DNA of 64,000 nt from Roseimaritima multifibrata (GTDB taxonomy: Bacteria; Planctomycetota; Planctomycetia; Pirellulales; Pirellulaceae). Positions 52,722-62,573 of the stretch are shown one piece after another; the stretch's first letter is position 1, and each line of letters starts with the position of its first letter. The notes under the pieces were generated by a model, which searched no databases, had not been told where the DNA came from, and saw nothing but the letters and a program-made list of their open reading frames with translations. Location: the NCBI RefSeq assembly GCF_007741495.1, contig NZ_CP036262.1:7152591-7216590 (forward strand), given 5' to 3'. The position numbers and the translations under genes are program-made.

Positions 52722-52749
52722 CGTTTGACTGCGGTGGCTGCTGTCAGCT

Positions 52750-54309
<1,560 letters not shown>

Positions 54310-54847
54310 AGGTGTGACTCCTTTAACCCTAAATTAATAATGCCGTGGTATATTCAGCGGGAGACCAACGAAAAAACGCCGGTGAGCAATAACAGTGGAT
54401 TGACAATCTATTCTACCACCGCTACAGCAAGTGACCGGATCCCTTCAAGCAATTGGTAAAACTTTGCGATTACGGTGACTTAACGGGCCTCAGTATCGAC
54501 CCATTATTTTCCCTAATCAGGACAGTGCCGCCAAAATGCCAGCTACCTAGGGTCTTGACGAACCGAAGGCGGTCGTGGTTACGTACTAAAAATGGTGTCG
54601 TGTTTCAGTTGACCGTCATGGGTCGGCAACCTGAGTGACCGTCTATCGGTGGGATCCGGGAGTACGGACGAATCAGTCCGCTATTGGCGTTGAGCACTTG
54701 GTCTGACAATGGAAGGATTATCAAACGGAAGGTCATTACGGCCGGTGTTGCCGGTTGTCTCGGTTGTTCTTTTAAGATTCTAGTCAGCCGCCTTGCACGG
54801 TCCAGTCATTCCGCAAAAGTTCCTGTATCTTCATTGGTTTTTCTACG
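54310..54847. other. Long intergenic region upstream of the sigma-factor gene
   Basis: A 538-base divergent gap. The 15 bases next to the sigma gene hold its ribosome-binding site. I see no tRNA, no clear terminator, and no reading frame with family features. A small hairpin CGGAC-GAATCA-GTCCG lies near 54667-54682. The region could contain a small RNA, but nothing in the sequence proves it. Confidence 0.45.
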
Positions 54848-55390
54848 ATGTACGCATTGCCATGTACCTGCGGCCAAATCCTCTCGGTCAGCCCCGGCCA
54901 AGCGGGTGATCAGACAACGTGCCCGAACTGCCAGACAATAGTCAAAATCCCACAACTAAGGGAACTCCGTTTACTACCAAAAACCGATTCCACCACCACC
55001 ACCCCGCCAGTGGCGGAACACGCTTTCCCGCTGCGGATGCTGTTCGCCGTGATGGGATTTATCGCCCTGGTATTCGGCGCCTTCGGGACGTTTGCTCTCG
55101 TCAGCGCCTTGATGATTCCTATTGAATACGACACCGACAAATTTGTGGAATACAACGAAGCCGTCATGCTTTCGACGTCGACGGAAGACCTTGTGACCCG
55201 CTGGGAGCAGCTGGTCCGCCGCCCGCTAGGCGATCGCCAGCCATTTCCGTATCAAGTCCAAGCAAATACAAAAGCAAGCTGGAATTGGTGGATGACTTTT
55301 GGGTATAGCATCGCCGGAGTCGCTCTTCTAATCGCGATCGGAATTGCGATCCTTGAACGACGACGGACGCCCCCTTCTGTCGCCGCATAA
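54848..55390 (+). CDS. Zinc-ribbon membrane protein, unknown
   Basis: A 180-residue protein with a cytoplasmic zinc ribbon at the N-terminus (PCTCGQILSVSPGQAGDQ then TCPNCQ; four Cys in CxC/CxxC spacing), a Pro/Thr linker, and two membrane helices (MLFAVMGFIALVFGAFGTFALV, about 64-85, and TFGYSIAGVALLIAIGIAIL, about 150-170). The loop between the helices, about 65 residues, holds a VEYNEAVM-like segment. This zinc-ribbon-plus-membrane layout is common in Planctomycetes and has no defined role. The ATG at 54848 has no good Shine-Dalgarno. It is convergent with the following gene. Confidence 0.78.
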   Translation: MYALPCTCGQILSVSPGQAGDQTTCPNCQTIVKIPQLRELRLLPKTDSTTTTPPVAEHAFPLRMLFAVMGFIALVFGAFGTFALVSALMIPIEYDTDKFVEYNEAVMLSTSTEDLVTRWEQLVRRPLGDRQPFPYQVQANTKASWNWWMTFGYSIAGVALLIAIGIAILERRRTPPSVAA

Positions 55391-55423
55391 AAAGGCTAAG
55401 GAAGCCCGCAAGTAAAGAGACAC

Positions 55424-56638
55424 TTAGGGAGTGTCAAAAGTCCACTGCCGACGCAGGGGCCCCCTGTGTGCGACCCTGAGAACGGTTTGCTCACGCGGAT
55501 CACAGATAACGGCCAAACCGCCACGCCAAGATTTCCCCACCAGGACAGCTCGCTCAGCGTCACGCCAGCCCCGCCAATTCCCATATTTCTCCCATTCAGG
55601 GTGCTTCTTTAGCAACGCAACCAATAGCGGGTCGTTGCCAGCGATCGGCTCCCCTTCGCGGCAATCGCTACATCGGTGACCCGAAATTTGACTAGGAACC
55701 ACCTGTCGCTGACACCACTGACAGGATTCTAACAAATCGGTAATCGCCTTCCGCCCGCTTATCGCACAGACGGACAAAAATTCTGGAAGGACACGTTTGC
55801 CAGAAATTTCGCAGGTTTCCAGACGGCTGATCAGCGTCGCTATCTGAGAAGCCTGACAGATTCCAACGGCGGCTGAAACCGTCACGGTTTGCGAATCAAG
55901 CGCCACCAGTTCATAGCCAGTGATGCCGGTTTCAGGGCATCGAAACGGATCGGGTTTTTGACGTTTTGAGACAAAATCACTTGCCCAACCTGCAAACGGA
56001 ATCCTGGCCGAAGCTCCATTGTCAAATCGGAAAGCTACCGTCCCCGAAGCCCAGCGACACCACAGAATGACGGTTTCAGGATCTTGACCTAAGAGGGCTT
56101 CCGAGCTGGATGCTTGAGTCGCTCCATCCGATGGGTTTTCTATCAACCGCTCCGACGCCAACTGATCGACCGCAATTTTCCGCCAACGCTCGACCATCGG
56201 CGTATCCCCGGCACGCAAACGAGCATCACACGGCTGATGCGAATCGAAACCCAATTTTCGAATCAAGGATTCGGAGACAGGCATTCCGTCTCCGCCGAAC
56301 CACTTCCAATCCGCTGAAAGATTTTCATCCTCAACAGCGCTAAATCGCAATCCAAGAAACGGACGCGGGTCGAGCGTACATCCGGAAAATTCCTGATGCC
56401 CCTTGGAAACTTGATAAGCCCCTAAAATACTGGGCGACAACTCGCGAACCTGTTGTGGGTCGTTTACCGGAATCGCTTCCGTACAACCTAACACCCCGGC
56501 CTGATTCCCGGGTGAGAGCGTTACCGATTCTTGCAACGATGCCGAATCATCCGCGACGACGCTACCGACCACCGGATCAGCCGCATTCGAAGCGTCTGAA
56601 TCAAAGGCTGCCGAATCGGCTTCATTTTGAGGAACCAC
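55424..56638 (-). CDS. Unknown protein with repeated Cys-x-x-[ST]-Gly motifs
   Basis: A 404-residue protein that I do not recognise. The N-terminal 70 residues are Ala/Ser/Asp-rich and probably disordered. The middle contains the related motifs FRCPETGITGYELV, CEISGKRVLPEFL and CAISGRKAITDLL. A real CxxC pair set follows (CQWC, then CSDCREGEP), and a Trp-rich block (HPEWEKYGNWRGWRDAER) closes the domain. The repeated C-x-x-[ST]-G units resemble half zinc fingers such as those of treble-clef domains; metal binding is inference. The GTG start at 56638 is supported by GGGAG eight bases upstream. It is not in an obvious operon; the next minus-strand gene upstream ends 85 bases away. Confidence 0.72.
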   Translation of the reverse strand: MVPQNEADSAAFDSDASNAADPVVGSVVADDSASLQESVTLSPGNQAGVLGCTEAIPVNDPQQVRELSPSILGAYQVSKGHQEFSGCTLDPRPFLGLRFSAVEDENLSADWKWFGGDGMPVSESLIRKLGFDSHQPCDARLRAGDTPMVERWRKIAVDQLASERLIENPSDGATQASSSEALLGQDPETVILWCRWASGTVAFRFDNGASARIPFAGWASDFVSKRQKPDPFRCPETGITGYELVALDSQTVTVSAAVGICQASQIATLISRLETCEISGKRVLPEFLSVCAISGRKAITDLLESCQWCQRQVVPSQISGHRCSDCREGEPIAGNDPLLVALLKKHPEWEKYGNWRGWRDAERAVLVGKSWRGGLAVICDPREQTVLRVAHRGPLRRQWTFDTP

Positions 56639-56723
56639 CCATAAGCTCCCACGGAAAGGGGGAATGTTAAGTTCCTAGTCTAATCGCTCGAGTGGTCCGA
56701 TGGGATAGGGTTTTGCCAGACTA

Positions 56724-57554
56724 TTAAAGTCTTCTCAGCACATAGACCACATCTTCGGTGCTGGAATCGACTTTCAAGGGTGAATCGAGGTCATAAGCGA
56801 AATCGTAGGTTTCCAGAACCTCCCAAACCCCGCTCGCCGCAATCAGGGTCTCCATTTGCTTGACGGTGTAGGATCTTAAAACCAGTTCATCAACGATCCG
56901 AAATTGACGCCGAGGCGTATGCACATCGAACTGAATGCCAAACCGCTCGATCCTGGTTTTCGGGTTGCGGTCGACGGTCCACATTCGAGTATTGACTGCC
57001 AGGTGACCACGGCGGGCCGACCAAGATTCGCCTTCCTCTGGGATTCCATTCGTAGGGGATAGGTGAATCCCAAGCAGGTACAATCCACCTCGCCGGACGA
57101 TCTTGCCCATGCATTCAAAATGCCCCTCAGCCTCCGCGGCCGTTCCCAAATGGCGGAAACTGTTGATCGTATTGAATGCCAAATCCCACTTATGAGGTTG
57201 TTTAAAGGCCGACATATCGGCGACCTGGACGCGATCTTCCCAGCCATTGCGTTTCAATCGATCATTGCAATAAGCGACCGCTTTCGGGTTCAAATCAATC
57301 CCGCCGACTCGGTATCCACGAGCCGCGAAGTGATTCAACAGGCGACCTGTTCCACACGCGGGTTCGAACAAACGTTCGACTCGACCTGACATAAACTGGG
57401 CCGCACAGGCTTCAATAAATTGCAGTTCGGATGCACAGTCGGACCCAAAAACCAAATCGTAATACTTGGGATGGTCGTAAATGCTCTCGTTGACGATTTC
57501 CAGTTCCATTTCCAGCGATCCGAATCCAATAGATGTAAGTGATTTTGGCACCAT
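56724..57554 (-). CDS. Class I SAM-dependent methyltransferase
   Basis: A 276-residue methyltransferase. Motif I is RLFEPACGTGRLLNHFA, followed by the acidic VGGIDLNPKAVAYC and by WDLAFNTINSFRHLG. The end has strands with FDVHTPRRQFRI and YTVKQMETLIAASGVWEV, as in the class I group resembling glycine/sarcosine or small-molecule methyltransferases. The N-terminus ELEIVNESIYDHPKYYDLVFG is typical of this group (the YDxPxYYDLxF pattern). The start may be ATG 57554 or the internal ATG at 57509 just before ELEIVN. No substrate clue exists. The DinB gene ends 63 bases upstream on the same strand. Confidence 0.87.
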   Translation of the reverse strand: MVPKSLTSIGFGSLEMELEIVNESIYDHPKYYDLVFGSDCASELQFIEACAAQFMSGRVERLFEPACGTGRLLNHFAARGYRVGGIDLNPKAVAYCNDRLKRNGWEDRVQVADMSAFKQPHKWDLAFNTINSFRHLGTAAEAEGHFECMGKIVRRGGLYLLGIHLSPTNGIPEEGESWSARRGHLAVNTRMWTVDRNPKTRIERFGIQFDVHTPRRQFRIVDELVLRSYTVKQMETLIAASGVWEVLETYDFAYDLDSPLKVDSSTEDVVYVLRRL

Positions 57555-57616
57555 CCAACCTTAGCGCCTTTCGATTTTCGCATCTGGTTTTCCAACCAGA
57601 AAGCTGCAAGATCGAC

Positions 57617-58189
57617 CTAACGGACAGGATCCAAACCCAACAAACGTCTTGTCAAACCGATTTGCCCCGCATGAATCTGTTCATGCAGCGGGCAGAAGAG
57701 AATCGCCCCTAACTTGATCGGATAGACCGCGTAAGGCATATCGATCGGATCAAGCAACCCTTCCCCGTCTTCCATCCCCTGCAGTTCTTCTCTAGCGATT
57801 TCATGAACTTTGTGAAGTTTGCTAAGCAATTCATCTGCTGACGGGTGTTGGTCTGGGCCCGATTTCGGCACCGAGCCTCGACTGTAGGTTTTGCGAAAAC
57901 GCCCCGGAATCAATTCCAAATCATCGGGCTGGCGTCCGCGTTGCCGAAACAACAACAGCCCGTACTGCGAAACCGCCAAGTGCCCAACCTGCCAAGCGAT
58001 GCAGGTGGGAGCTCCCGCGGGAACGTCAAACCATCGTTCGGCAGGTGTTTTCTCAAGCAGTTCCAGCGTATAGGCTCGAGCAAATTCCATTTGGCCGAGC
58101 GCCACTCGGCACATGACAAGCGCTTCCTCAGAACTTGGCAACGGCGGAGCGACCGAAGAATTGGTCGGATCGGACGGAGAAGCGGTCAT
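57617..58189 (-). CDS. DinB-family protein
   Basis: A 190-residue four-helix-bundle protein of the DinB/YfiT type. Metal-ligand candidates are in ACIAWQVGHLAVSQYG-like WQVGH and in LHEQIHAGQIGLTRRLLG, which gives the characteristic HxxxH of the family. DinB proteins bind a divalent metal; several act as bacillithiol or mycothiol transferases or maleylpyruvate isomerase-like enzymes, others have no known reaction. I start it at ATG 58189; the TTG at 58204 would add five residues. Short insertions (DPIDMPYAVYPIKLG) differ from the standard family. It shares the strand with the methyltransferase gene downstream and may be co-transcribed. Confidence 0.83.
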   Translation of the reverse strand: MTASPSDPTNSSVAPPLPSSEEALVMCRVALGQMEFARAYTLELLEKTPAERWFDVPAGAPTCIAWQVGHLAVSQYGLLLFRQRGRQPDDLELIPGRFRKTYSRGSVPKSGPDQHPSADELLSKLHKVHEIAREELQGMEDGEGLLDPIDMPYAVYPIKLGAILFCPLHEQIHAGQIGLTRRLLGLDPVR

Positions 58190-58350
58190 AACAGAGAAAC
58201 CCAAGAACTAGTAAGAAAGCTGATCAAACCGATTTCGACATAGGTGGCCTTTGGGATAGGCGGCTCGGTCCCCTATAGCATCGGTGGGAAAATCAGGCTC
58301 GCAAGCCCCACCCCTCGGGCCTTTTTTAAACAACGAGTTAGAATAGACGC

Positions 58351-59247
58351 ATGATCCAATTTCTTTCCGGAATCTCCGTTACCTGTTTTGTAACCAGCTA
58401 CCTAGTTGCTTTGGTGCTGGAATTGACTCGTACATGGTTCGAAATCCCTGTCCGCCGCATCGTGATCCTTGGATTCACGGTGGTCGGTTTAGTGCTGCAG
58501 CTAGCCTATTTGATCCTTCGAGCCCAACCAGATGGGACGACCGAAGCGGGGCTGATGGCAACCTGGTACGACTGGTCCCTGCTTTTATCGTGGGGATTGG
58601 CTGCCTGTTACCTTTTTTTCCTGCTTCGCAGACCTGAAACAACGGTCGGTTCCTTCCTCCTCCCCCCCGTTTTAGCGTTAATCGCCTTGGCAATATACGT
58701 CCAGGATTCCCCTCCTTTCTCTCGCGAAGAAGCGACCGGGATTTGGCGTAATGTGCACGCGATGGCAATGCTCTTAGGCTCGCTGGCTGTCTTGCTGGGA
58801 TTCCTGGCCGGTGTGATGTACCTGGTTCAGTCCTCTCGTTTAAAGCAAAAACGAGCCGGAAGAGGTCGTGTTCGGCTACCAAACTTAGAAGGTCTGCAGC
58901 ATCTAAACCGCCGCTGTTTGTACTTCAGCACGATCGCTTTGGCGTGCGGATTGTTCTCGGGAGTCCTGATGAATCTCAATCGCTGGGGATCTGTTGGCTG
59001 GACCGAAAGGGGAGTGATCTTTTCGGGAATCCTATTGTTGTGGTTGGTAGCAGCGACCCTGTTTGAAATTTTTTACCGACCGTCTCGCCGAGGCCGAAAA
59101 GTCGCCTACCTAACGTTTGCTAGTTTTGTCTTTTTAGTCCTCGCTTTTGCTGCCGTATTAACCTCGCCACACGGCAGAGGCCTCCCCGACGAAGCCCCCT
59201 CCTCCGCGGATACGTCGATCTCCCTAAACTGGAAGGGAACACGATGA
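58351..59247 (+). CDS. CcsA/HemX-type cytochrome c assembly membrane protein
   Basis: A 298-residue integral membrane protein with about eight hydrophobic helices. Members of the cytochrome c assembly (CcsA/ResC/HemX) family carry heme-related His residues; here NVHAMAMLLGSLAVLLGFLAG and the following hydrophobic helices with LQHLNRRCLYFSTIALACG fit that family. The WWD-type heme-binding tryptophan motif is not obvious, so a HemX-like role (control of glutamyl-tRNA reductase level) is as likely as heme transport. Its stop overlaps hemA by four bases (59244-59247, ATGA), and this hemX-hemA arrangement is common in other bacteria. Confidence 0.83.
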   Translation: MIQFLSGISVTCFVTSYLVALVLELTRTWFEIPVRRIVILGFTVVGLVLQLAYLILRAQPDGTTEAGLMATWYDWSLLLSWGLAACYLFFLLRRPETTVGSFLLPPVLALIALAIYVQDSPPFSREEATGIWRNVHAMAMLLGSLAVLLGFLAGVMYLVQSSRLKQKRAGRGRVRLPNLEGLQHLNRRCLYFSTIALACGLFSGVLMNLNRWGSVGWTERGVIFSGILLLWLVAATLFEIFYRPSRRGRKVAYLTFASFVFLVLAFAAVLTSPHGRGLPDEAPSSADTSISLNWKGTR

Positions 59248-60530
59248 AACTGCAAATGATTGGGTGCAATCACCGCCAGGCAGCGGTTGAATTCCGCGAA
59301 CAGTTGTCTTTCACAACCGCTCAAGCTCAAACGGCTTTAAACGATTTCCGAAATCGCTTTCCGGCGGCAGAAATTGTGCTGCTAAGCACCTGCAATCGCG
59401 TCGAGCTGTATACAGGAGCCGCCGATGGCGATGGCCCTGATCAACGCGCGATGGCCGATTTCCTTGCCACCCAGCGAAACCTGCCTACCGATGGTTTGCT
59501 TGAACAACTGGTCTATCTGGACGGACAAGCCGCGATCGAACACCTGTTCACCGTAGCGGCAAGCCTAGACAGCATGGTGGTCGGAGAAGCTCAGATTATC
59601 TCACAGGTCAAACAAGCTTATGAACTTGCCTGCGAGAGTGGATCCGCCGGCCCTTTAACGCATGCCGCTTTCCAAGCTGCCAGCCATGTCGCAAAACGTG
59701 TGGACCGAGAAACCTCAATCCATCGTCGCCGGGTAAGCGTTCCCAGTGTTGCTGTGGGTGAGGTCATCCCTGAATTCTTCGATACCCTGGCCGACAAATG
59801 CATCGTGTTAATCGGTGCCGGCGAAATGGGAGAAGAAACACTCAAATATCTGGTCACCGCTGGTGCCAAAGACATTCATGTGGTCAACCGAAGCCGCGAG
59901 CGGGCTGAAAAAATTGCCAAAGAAATTGGTGGCACCGCTCGCCCTTGGCCTGAATTAGACCTGCTTTTGACCCACGCCGATTTGATCGTCAGCACCACCG
60001 GAGCGACCGACACACTGATCACTTTAGAACGGTTTCAGACGATTCACGAAGCCCGATATGATCGCCTGCTATTGATCCTAGACCTAGCCGTCCCTCGTGA
60101 CTTTGCTCACGACATAGGGGAACTTGCGAGCGTTTATCTCTATTCGGTGGACGACCTGCAGTCGGCTTGTGAACGAAACCAGCGAGAACGTCAAAAACAG
60201 TGGCCCAAGGCTCAAGGCATCATTGCCGAGGAATCCCGTAAATTCATTGCGGACCTACATCACCGGGCAACCGGACCGGTCATTCGCCAATTAAGAGACC
60301 AGGCGGAGCAACTAAAACAAGAGGAACTGAAGCGGCTGATGGGTCGCCTAAGTCAACAGACCGAACTCGGTACACAAGCGACGAAAGACATCGAACAGGC
60401 CTTTGATCGGCTGGTCAACAAACTCCTTCACCCTCCCTTGGCTTCGCTAAAAGACGATGCCGCGGCAGGTCATAGCGGAGGCCTTTTGGTTGCACTCCGT
60501 GAACTCTTCAAATTGAATGATGGCGAATAG
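59244..60530 (+). CDS. hemA: Glutamyl-tRNA reductase
   Basis: First committed enzyme of C5-pathway tetrapyrrole synthesis: reduces glutamyl-tRNA to glutamate-1-semialdehyde using NADPH. It has 428 residues. Catalytic Cys50 lies in LLSTCNRVELY. Next come the substrate-site motif GEAQIISQVKQAY, the Rossmann GAGEMGEETLKYLVTAG, NRSRERAEKIA and the dimerisation helices near the end. All expected residues are present. It is translationally coupled to the upstream CcsA/HemX gene. It is convergent with scpB, with only three bases between the stops. Confidence 0.96.
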   Translation: MKLQMIGCNHRQAAVEFREQLSFTTAQAQTALNDFRNRFPAAEIVLLSTCNRVELYTGAADGDGPDQRAMADFLATQRNLPTDGLLEQLVYLDGQAAIEHLFTVAASLDSMVVGEAQIISQVKQAYELACESGSAGPLTHAAFQAASHVAKRVDRETSIHRRRVSVPSVAVGEVIPEFFDTLADKCIVLIGAGEMGEETLKYLVTAGAKDIHVVNRSRERAEKIAKEIGGTARPWPELDLLLTHADLIVSTTGATDTLITLERFQTIHEARYDRLLLILDLAVPRDFAHDIGELASVYLYSVDDLQSACERNQRERQKQWPKAQGIIAEESRKFIADLHHRATGPVIRQLRDQAEQLKQEELKRLMGRLSQQTELGTQATKDIEQAFDRLVNKLLHPPLASLKDDAAAGHSGGLLVALRELFKLNDGE

Positions 60531-60533
60531 GGG

Positions 60534-61736
60534 TCAGTCCCACTCGTCATCGTCTTCATCGTCGTCGTCCAGATCTTCATCTAGATCGTCCTCGTCTAGA
60601 TCATCGTCGTCGTCGAACTCGACGTCGTCCTCGTCACCATCTTCGGTGTCGTCGTCGTCATCAGCATCATCGTCGTCATCTTCTTCGTCGTCATCATCAT
60701 CTTCATCGTCGTCCCCGACTTCTTCCCAGTCATCCTCTTCTTCATCGTCGTCCCAGTCGTCTTCTTCATCGTCCCACTCGTCATCATCTTCATCATCCCA
60801 GTCATTTTCTTCATCCTCGATGATTGCCGTGGGCGCATCGGTCCCCGTCTCCGTGACAAGGGCAACCGCCCCACCAAGGTCAGGTGAAATCAAATTACTA
60901 GAATGGGGGCCGAGAACGGCGGTTTCCAGAGCGATGCTCACGTCGGATTCCTCTACTGAATCGCTGGGGTCAATTTGTTCATTCAAAAGCTGCGGATCGG
61001 CAAGATCGGCCTGGCTGCCCTCTTCATCATTTTCAGACGTCTCATCAGGCAGCATATCAAAACGAATGTTCGGCAGCGCGTCTACACTATGTAAACCAAA
61101 TATTTGTAGAAATCGCTTTGAAGTCGAATATAGGAAGGGTCGGCCCAATTCTTCACTGCGTCCACTAATCCTTACAAGATCTCTCTCCATAAGTTGCCGC
61201 AACAATTCGCCGCAGGCAACTCCGCGGATCGCTTCGATGTTTGCTCGCATCACCGGCTGGCGATAAGCCACAATTGCCAACGTTTCCATCGCTGGCGACG
61301 AAAGACTCACTGGAGCCGGCACATGCCCCAAGCGGCGAATCCAGGGCGCAAACTGGGGGCGCGTTAGCAATTGATACCCGCCTGCGATCGACTCCACACG
61401 AATCGATCGACCATATTCATCAAAAACTTCATTTAGCCGACGGATCATGGTTCGGGCCTCCGTCGCGTCTTCAAGATTTGCTAGCTGAGCAATTTTGCGA
61501 GCGGTCTGAGGTCCTTTGGCCAGCAAAAGAACCGCTTCCACTTTTTGCAGCCGAGTCTGTGGATCGTCTTGAGGGATCGCCGGGGCTTGAACTTCGTCTT
61601 TTGACGCATGATAGACCGCATAGGGACGTCCCCAACGATTTGCCTGCTTCGTTGACGCGGACTTCCAGCCATTTCGGGAAGCCCCAGCGACTAGACGAGC
61701 GCCTGAAGTTCGATTTCGGAAGGTTGTGTTTTTCAA
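60534..61736 (-). CDS. scpB: Segregation and condensation protein B with hyperacidic tail
   Basis: ScpB links the SMC-ScpA complex that compacts and segregates chromosomes. The winged-helix core is clear at residues about 63-230: VEAVLLLAKGPQTARKIA, IAGGYQLLTRPQFAPWI and METLAIVAYRQPVMRANIEAIRG. The last 90 residues (about 311-400) are almost entirely Asp and Glu with scattered Trp and Gly. Typical ScpB (about 180-230 residues) lacks this tail. The frame opens at TTG 61736; a basic N-terminal extension of about 60 residues precedes the core, giving strong positive-to-negative charge polarity. The tail-coding DNA is a long GA/TC-rich imperfect repeat, which explains the Ser-rich antisense frame. 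Core function is confident; the tail is unexplained. Confidence 0.92.
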   Translation of the reverse strand: MKNTTFRNRTSGARLVAGASRNGWKSASTKQANRWGRPYAVYHASKDEVQAPAIPQDDPQTRLQKVEAVLLLAKGPQTARKIAQLANLEDATEARTMIRRLNEVFDEYGRSIRVESIAGGYQLLTRPQFAPWIRRLGHVPAPVSLSSPAMETLAIVAYRQPVMRANIEAIRGVACGELLRQLMERDLVRISGRSEELGRPFLYSTSKRFLQIFGLHSVDALPNIRFDMLPDETSENDEEGSQADLADPQLLNEQIDPSDSVEESDVSIALETAVLGPHSSNLISPDLGGAVALVTETGTDAPTAIIEDEENDWDDEDDDEWDDEEDDWDDDEEEDDWEEVGDDDEDDDDDEEDDDDDADDDDDTEDGDEDDVEFDDDDDLDEDDLDEDLDDDDEDDDEWD

Positions 61737-61844
61737 TCCGACCTCGTTTGGGAAAGAGTACGTCGTACCGTAGAATGAGATTGTTCGCTGCCAATCAAAC
61801 CGGTGGCAACCTCAAATCTATTTATTCCGCAGGAAACCTCGTGG

Positions 61845-62573
61845 ATGGCCGCCAAATCAACTCGCCGTAAAACCCGGCACCAAGTTCTGGTTGGAATCAT
61901 TGGAACGGTCTGTTTGGTCGGAAGTATCGGTTTAGCCACGCTGATACAGGGAAACGTCCACGGACGCGAGTTCTCTCCGAGCAATTTTCAACTTCGAAAT
62001 TTTTCCTTTTGGGAAATTCCCTTGGTCCATCTGCAGGTGCGGCCCATTCGACGTTCCGGATCGATGAACTCGCTCGCGTCTTATCTGATCGCTCAGAAAC
62101 TGATCCAATCGCCTCAAAATGGCAAACTGCCCGGCAACTGGCACCTCGTTAAATTGTCACGCGGGACACTCCAGAGACCTCCGTCCGATGCTGAAATCTT
62201 GGTTCAGTACCTCGAAGGAGATCTCGGTACCAACTGGCGAGACTGGACCATCAGCCATCCTAAAGAGGCCGCCATCTTGTGGCCTGTCGTCCAAAACCTG
62301 GCCCAGCGAGAGCTGTATGTGCTGCTGCCCGAACTGTTCCGACTGGCAAAAAAGTCCGACGATCCGGCCCAACTTCAAGCCTCCATTCGGACCTTCCTGA
62401 TCCGTGAAAATCTGCAAATTGCAAGCGATTTGAACGAGTCTGGCCGTTCCGGAATCGCCCGCGAATTACTGGCGGAAACGCTGCTTGAATATCCAGACAG
62501 TCAACCGCTTCAAGAAGCGATCGCTGCGTTGCCCCCTCCGCCGCCCGCTGCCGCCACGAATGCTCAACCGTGA
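61845..62573 (+). CDS. Membrane-anchored unknown protein upstream of cysteine desulfurase
   Basis: A 242-residue protein with an N-terminal basic segment and one membrane helix (VLVGIIGTVCLVGSIGLATL, about 15-35). The rest is soluble: an extracytoplasmic helical domain (AKKSDDPAQLQASIRTFLI) with TPR-like texture and a poly-Pro/Ala end. I choose ATG 61845 because AGGAAA lies eight bases upstream; an in-frame GTG at 61803 would add 14 residues. I do not recognise a family. Its stop overlaps the cysteine desulfurase start by four bases (GTGA), so the two are co-translated, which may hint at an iron-sulphur or cysteine-related role, but that is inference. Confidence 0.75.
   Translation: MAAKSTRRKTRHQVLVGIIGTVCLVGSIGLATLIQGNVHGREFSPSNFQLRNFSFWEIPLVHLQVRPIRRSGSMNSLASYLIAQKLIQSPQNGKLPGNWHLVKLSRGTLQRPPSDAEILVQYLEGDLGTNWRDWTISHPKEAAILWPVVQNLAQRELYVLLPELFRLAKKSDDPAQLQASIRTFLIRENLQIASDLNESGRSGIARELLAETLLEYPDSQPLQEAIAALPPPPPAAATNAQP

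Larger units (their letters stand above)
50957..52723. mobile_element. RAYT-like transposase locus bounded by inverted repeats
   Basis: A 1.77-kb block containing the transposase-like gene 51311-52408. At its outer edges lie two 30-base hairpins (50958-50990 and 52691-52721) that are reverse complements of each other at nearly every base (AATCCTCG ... CGAGGATT). Inside these, AGGACACTCTATGG-type 14-mers occur three times to the left (51021-51034, 51073-51086, 51099-51112), and the inverted form CCATAGAGTGTCCT occurs three times to the right (52593-52606, 52635-52648, 52658-52669, the last lacking its first two bases). This is the architecture expected of a REP-associated tyrosine transposase with its own REP-like repeats. 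No target-site duplication was identified. Confidence 0.75.
52409..52749. other. Right flank of the RAYT locus
   Basis: About 340 bases between the convergent transposase and sigma-factor genes. It holds the three inverted 14-mers (52593-52669) and the outer hairpin (52691-52721). The stretch 52445-52590 shows nothing I can name. Confidence 0.6.

Noticed and set aside
50913..52749. Defence system or phage remnant around the transposase gene
   Set aside because: The neighbours are ordinary lipoprotein and sigma-factor genes; the content fits a RAYT with its repeats.
54310..54847. Structured RNA gene (RNase P, 6S or tmRNA)
   Set aside because: No conserved core of any of these was found by eye; only a small local hairpin is present.
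60517..61266. Long plus-strand Ser-rich frame (about 250 codons)
   Set aside because: It is the antisense of the Asp/Glu-rich tail of ScpB; the poly-Ser arises from GAC/GAT/GAA codons read backwards, and it overlaps the stop of hemA and all of the scpB tail.
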